From NCBI GenBank assembly GCA_030671945.1, contig DAOVHJ010000135.1:1-6951 (forward strand): a DNA stretch of 6,951 nt. Reading direction: 5' to 3'. Below, one piece after another: positions 5,346 to 6,951 of this stretch. The position numbers and the translations under genes are program-made. Each line of letters begins with the position of its first letter. Positions within the stretch are counted from its first letter, which is position 1. The notes under the pieces are model-generated. The model did not search any database. It saw only the letters and a program-made list of their open reading frames with translations, and was not told where the DNA came from. This DNA comes from Candidatus Heimdallarchaeota archaeon (GTDB lineage: Archaea; Asgardarchaeota; Heimdallarchaeia; JABLTI01).

Positions 5346-6671
5346 AGTAAAGAATCTTTGTAAGATGTTTACTGCTCCATTTGTATCTCTTTTTATTACT
5401 AGCCCACAATCACAACTAATAGTTCGTTCGGAGAGCAATCTGTTCTCCTTATTCATACAGTAACAGCAACTTTTACTTGTTCCTCGTTCACTGAATCTTA
5501 TTACTATCTTACCTCTTTTTTCTGCTTTGTAGGTTAAGAATCGAGCGAAACGACCTAATGAACCGCTACTCTGCATGTTACGATGAAGACTTTTAACATT
5601 CTTCTTATCCCCTTTGAGACTTCTACTCATTACTTTAACGTTCAGGTCACCAATAATGATAGTGTTTGCTTTAGTGTTCTCAACGATTTTCTTACTTACT
5701 TTATGTTGGAAATCTTTTCTTTGGTTTGCTTGTTTTTTTATCATTTTCCACATTTTATCATTGAACCAATGCCACTTGTTAGAATATTTCTTACAATGAT
5801 CTCTTTTGCTTTGTATTTCCTCTATTTTTGGTTGCCAATACTTTTCCACTCGTTTATTCTTGATGATTATCGTTTTCCCTTCATGACTATTAACTGCTGC
5901 AACAATATTCATTACTCCTAGATCTATTGCTTGGTAAATACCATTGTCTTGATACTCTTGTGTGCTTGGTTCGTAAATGATCGATAAGTAAAATTCTTTC
6001 GTTTTGTGTATTTGGTAGATGGTTATTTGTTTGACTTTCATGCCTTTAAAATCAAATTTTCCTTGCATCTCGAAAGATAAATTCACTTTATCTTTTGTTT
6101 CCTTGGTAGGATAGAAATGAGTGAATGTTATTTTGTTTTCTTCTATTTTGAATCCTTTTTGATTGTAATGCATGGTAGTAAAGTATTTTTTACCTTTGAA
6201 TCCTGGTGGTTGAGCTTCTTTGTCACCGTTGTTTCTCAGAGTATAAAACGATCTGTAATCAGCTTCTAACTGTCTGAGTGCATCTTGCAGTGTTTTAGAA
6301 TAATTTCGTTGGTATCGTGGATATTTTTCTTTTAGTTTTGGTAGTTGTTTTGATTGCTTGTTGTAGGTTGGTTTGTTTTCCTTATCTTTTTTCTTCTTTG
6401 GCAAGCGTTGACTTTTTTCCCACCATTTCTTTCTTTCAGCCAGAGCAAAATTATAAACAAGACGGCAGTTTTCTGCTAGTATCCAAAGGATTTCTTCTTG
6501 TTCTTTTGTTGGTTTAATCTTCACTTTAGTTGTTAGTTGGAGTGGTTTTTTGGATGTTGGTTTTAATACTTGTTGTACTTGTTTCAATGCTTTTTCTAAC
6601 TCGTTTTTCGGCAGATCAGCTATAAGTGTTCTGAAAACTTTCTTTGTTAGTCGGTGTTCTTTTGCAAGCAT
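5196..6671 (-). CDS. tnpB: TnpB RNA-guided nuclease, rearranged RuvC site and probable 3' frameshift
   Basis: TnpB proteins are RNA-guided DNA nucleases of IS200/IS605-type elements and ancestors of Cas12. The 491-residue frame has the canonical fold start at LTTKVKIKPTKEQEEIL (46-62) and CRLVYNFAL (69-77), RuvC-I AIDLGVMN with D250, RuvC-II IIIGDLNVKVM (338-348), a zinc finger with C402/C405 and C420/C422, and RuvC-III RDTNGAVNIL with D429. The usual RuvC-II glutamate is replaced by G341 followed by D342; E395, in SERGTSK just before the zinc finger, may take its place, as in TnpB branches with relocated catalytic residues. Residues 1-45 form an extension before the usual start, supported by a TATA-like palindrome 30-40 bp upstream of the ATG; there is no internal ATG until residue 167. 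After F466 the frame probably should shift by -1 at six T (minus strand, 5279-5274), giving a tail FFSRHTAKRQTKV ending at 5191 that resembles archaeal TnpB tails better. Activity is therefore uncertain. Confidence 0.88.
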   Translation of the reverse strand: MLAKEHRLTKKVFRTLIADLPKNELEKALKQVQQVLKPTSKKPLQLTTKVKIKPTKEQEEILWILAENCRLVYNFALAERKKWWEKSQRLPKKKKDKENKPTYNKQSKQLPKLKEKYPRYQRNYSKTLQDALRQLEADYRSFYTLRNNGDKEAQPPGFKGKKYFTTMHYNQKGFKIEENKITFTHFYPTKETKDKVNLSFEMQGKFDFKGMKVKQITIYQIHKTKEFYLSIIYEPSTQEYQDNGIYQAIDLGVMNIVAAVNSHEGKTIIIKNKRVEKYWQPKIEEIQSKRDHCKKYSNKWHWFNDKMWKMIKKQANQRKDFQHKVSKKIVENTKANTIIIGDLNVKVMSRSLKGDKKNVKSLHRNMQSSGSLGRFARFLTYKAEKRGKIVIRFSERGTSKSCCYCMNKENRLLSERTISCDCGLVIKRDTNGAVNILQRFFTLLALSQKRLVVRQRLLKDFREKFFRDTQPNVKRKFLQKRSWADSQEIKS

Positions 6672-6698
6672 TGTTCTTCAGTAAAGTATATGTTTAGC

Positions 6699-6712
6699 TA
6701 GCTATATAGCTA
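6699..6712 (-). promoter_or_regulatory. palindromic TATA-like element upstream of tnpB
   Basis: TAGCTATATAGCTA is a perfect 14-bp palindrome whose centre is about 35 bp upstream of the tnpB ATG at 6671. Used as a TATA box it would start transcription roughly ten bases before the ATG, a near-leaderless mRNA, which fits the weak ribosome site there (only GAAGAAC). It may also be the left-end subterminal hairpin of the element. Confidence 0.4.
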
Positions 6713-6813
6713 TTTTCTATAGAGTTTACCGAAAGTAATAACCTATCATTTAAAAGAATAGTTAACTAATTAAATTTCAGTACAGCTAATCAAAGAAGAT
6801 ATTTATTAAATTT

Positions 6814-6858
6814 GGTTAACGAACCTAATCTATAATAAGATTAATAAGTTCGGTTACC
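6814..6858. repeat. imperfect inverted repeat around a TATA-like core
   Basis: GGTTAACGAAC (6814-6824) pairs at 9 of 11 positions with GTTCGGTTACC (6848-6858). Inside it, TAATCT (6826-6831) pairs perfectly with AGATTA (6838-6843) around the loop ATAATA, interrupted only by C6825 and ATAA 6844-6847. The centre contains TATAATAA (6831-6838), about 60 bp before the ATG at 6898. This may be an operator overlapping the promoter of the downstream gene. The rest of 6672-6897 is AT-rich with a further GTTAAC at 6761-6766 and nothing coding. Confidence 0.4.
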
Positions 6859-6897
6859 CTAACTTTAATTCGATAAACCTTAACTTGGAATAAGAAA

Positions 6898-6951
6898 ATG
6901 ACTGAAATAGAAATAGATTCTCAGATCTGTACTCTGAAAGTAGTTTCGAGC
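6898..6951 (+). CDS. start of an unidentified gene, cut by right window edge
   Basis: An ATG at 6898 opens a frame of 18 codons that reaches the edge without a stop (MTEIEIDSQICTLKVVSS). The upstream GGAATAAG is a poor ribosome site, and a TATA-like core at 6831-6838 lies at a sensible promoter distance. Too little protein is visible for any family call; the alternating acidic/hydrophobic start suggests a beta strand of a soluble protein. It could also be a chance frame. Confidence 0.45.
   Translation, partial: MTEIEIDSQICTLKVVSS

Larger units (their letters stand above)
5150..6730 (-). mobile_element. solo tnpB element (IS605/IS1341-type), ends undetermined
   Basis: The segment holds a tnpB gene with its promoter and a structured 3' region, and no Y1 transposase (tnpA) in either direction, so it would depend on a TnpA supplied from elsewhere or be immobile. 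IS200/IS605 elements do not make target duplications, and their ends are marked by subterminal hairpins. Candidates are the palindromes at 5167-5191 (right end, after the tnpB stop) and 6699-6712 (left end, before tnpB). The 9-mer GTAAACTCT (minus strand) occurs at both 6721-6729 and 5186-5194, but such a short match in AT-rich DNA may be chance. The boundaries given are approximate. Confidence 0.6.

Noticed and set aside
5191..5409. Separate 72-codon gene in the -1 frame at the end of tnpB
   Set aside because: Its second half reads as a displaced TnpB tail, better explained as a frameshift of tnpB than as an independent gene.
5583..5921. Open frame of 112 codons on the plus strand inside tnpB, with hydrophobic stretches
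   Set aside because: It is antisense to well-conserved TnpB codons, including RuvC motifs; its hydrophobic, F-rich composition is what the complement of a Lys-rich gene gives. No promoter or ribosome site was seen.
1..6951. tRNA, rRNA, CRISPR array or tnpA (Y1 transposase) gene
   Set aside because: No cloverleaf-like sequence, no regularly spaced repeats, and no HUH-type protein frame were found on either strand.

Overview
The window is an AT-rich stretch that reads as archaeal. The clearest sign is a complete methenyl-tetrahydromethanopterin cyclohydrolase (mch), an enzyme of the H4MPT-linked one-carbon pathway. TATA-like boxes upstream of genes, GGAG/GGGTGA-type ribosome sites, an intracellular MJ1611-like GH57 alpha-amylase and an archaeal-type tnpB agree with this. 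An Asgard (Lokiarchaeia-like) or euryarchaeal source would fit, but the window cannot settle the lineage.

Layout, left to right. (1) Minus strand, 1-590: a class I SAM-dependent methyltransferase whose C-terminus lies beyond the left edge. (2) 591-756: a divergent promoter region centred on a perfectly palindromic TATA-like box. (3) Plus strand, 757-3138: a two-gene unit, UDP-glucose 6-dehydrogenase family (ugd) followed 27 nt later by mch. (4) Minus strand, 3190-3693: a small two-helix membrane protein with a PH-like C-terminal domain and an acidic tail, convergent with mch. (5) 3694-3884: a second divergent promoter region holding a perfect 13-bp inverted repeat. (6) Plus strand, 3885-5120: a GH57 alpha-amylase without signal peptide. 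(7) Minus strand, about 5140-6730: a solo tnpB element with no tnpA, whose 3' end overlaps a structured, GC-richer segment that is probably the omega RNA (reRNA). (8) 6731-6897: an intergenic segment with a long imperfect inverted repeat around a TATA-like core. (9) 6898 to the right edge: the first 18 codons of an unidentified gene.

The host genes are ordinary metabolic genes: nucleotide-sugar oxidation for glycans, one-carbon metabolism, and storage-glucan turnover. Three starts were moved downstream from the longest open frame because a ribosome site and family alignment favour an internal ATG (mch, the PH-like protein, GH57).

The most interesting part is the tnpB element. Its RuvC-II glutamate position holds glycine (G341), while a glutamate (E395) sits next to the zinc-finger motif where an alternative catalytic residue could act. 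Its last ~30 codons look shifted by -1 at a run of six T on the coding strand. The 3' segment can fold into hairpins expected of a guide RNA scaffold. I see no convincing previously undescribed multi-gene system in the window.
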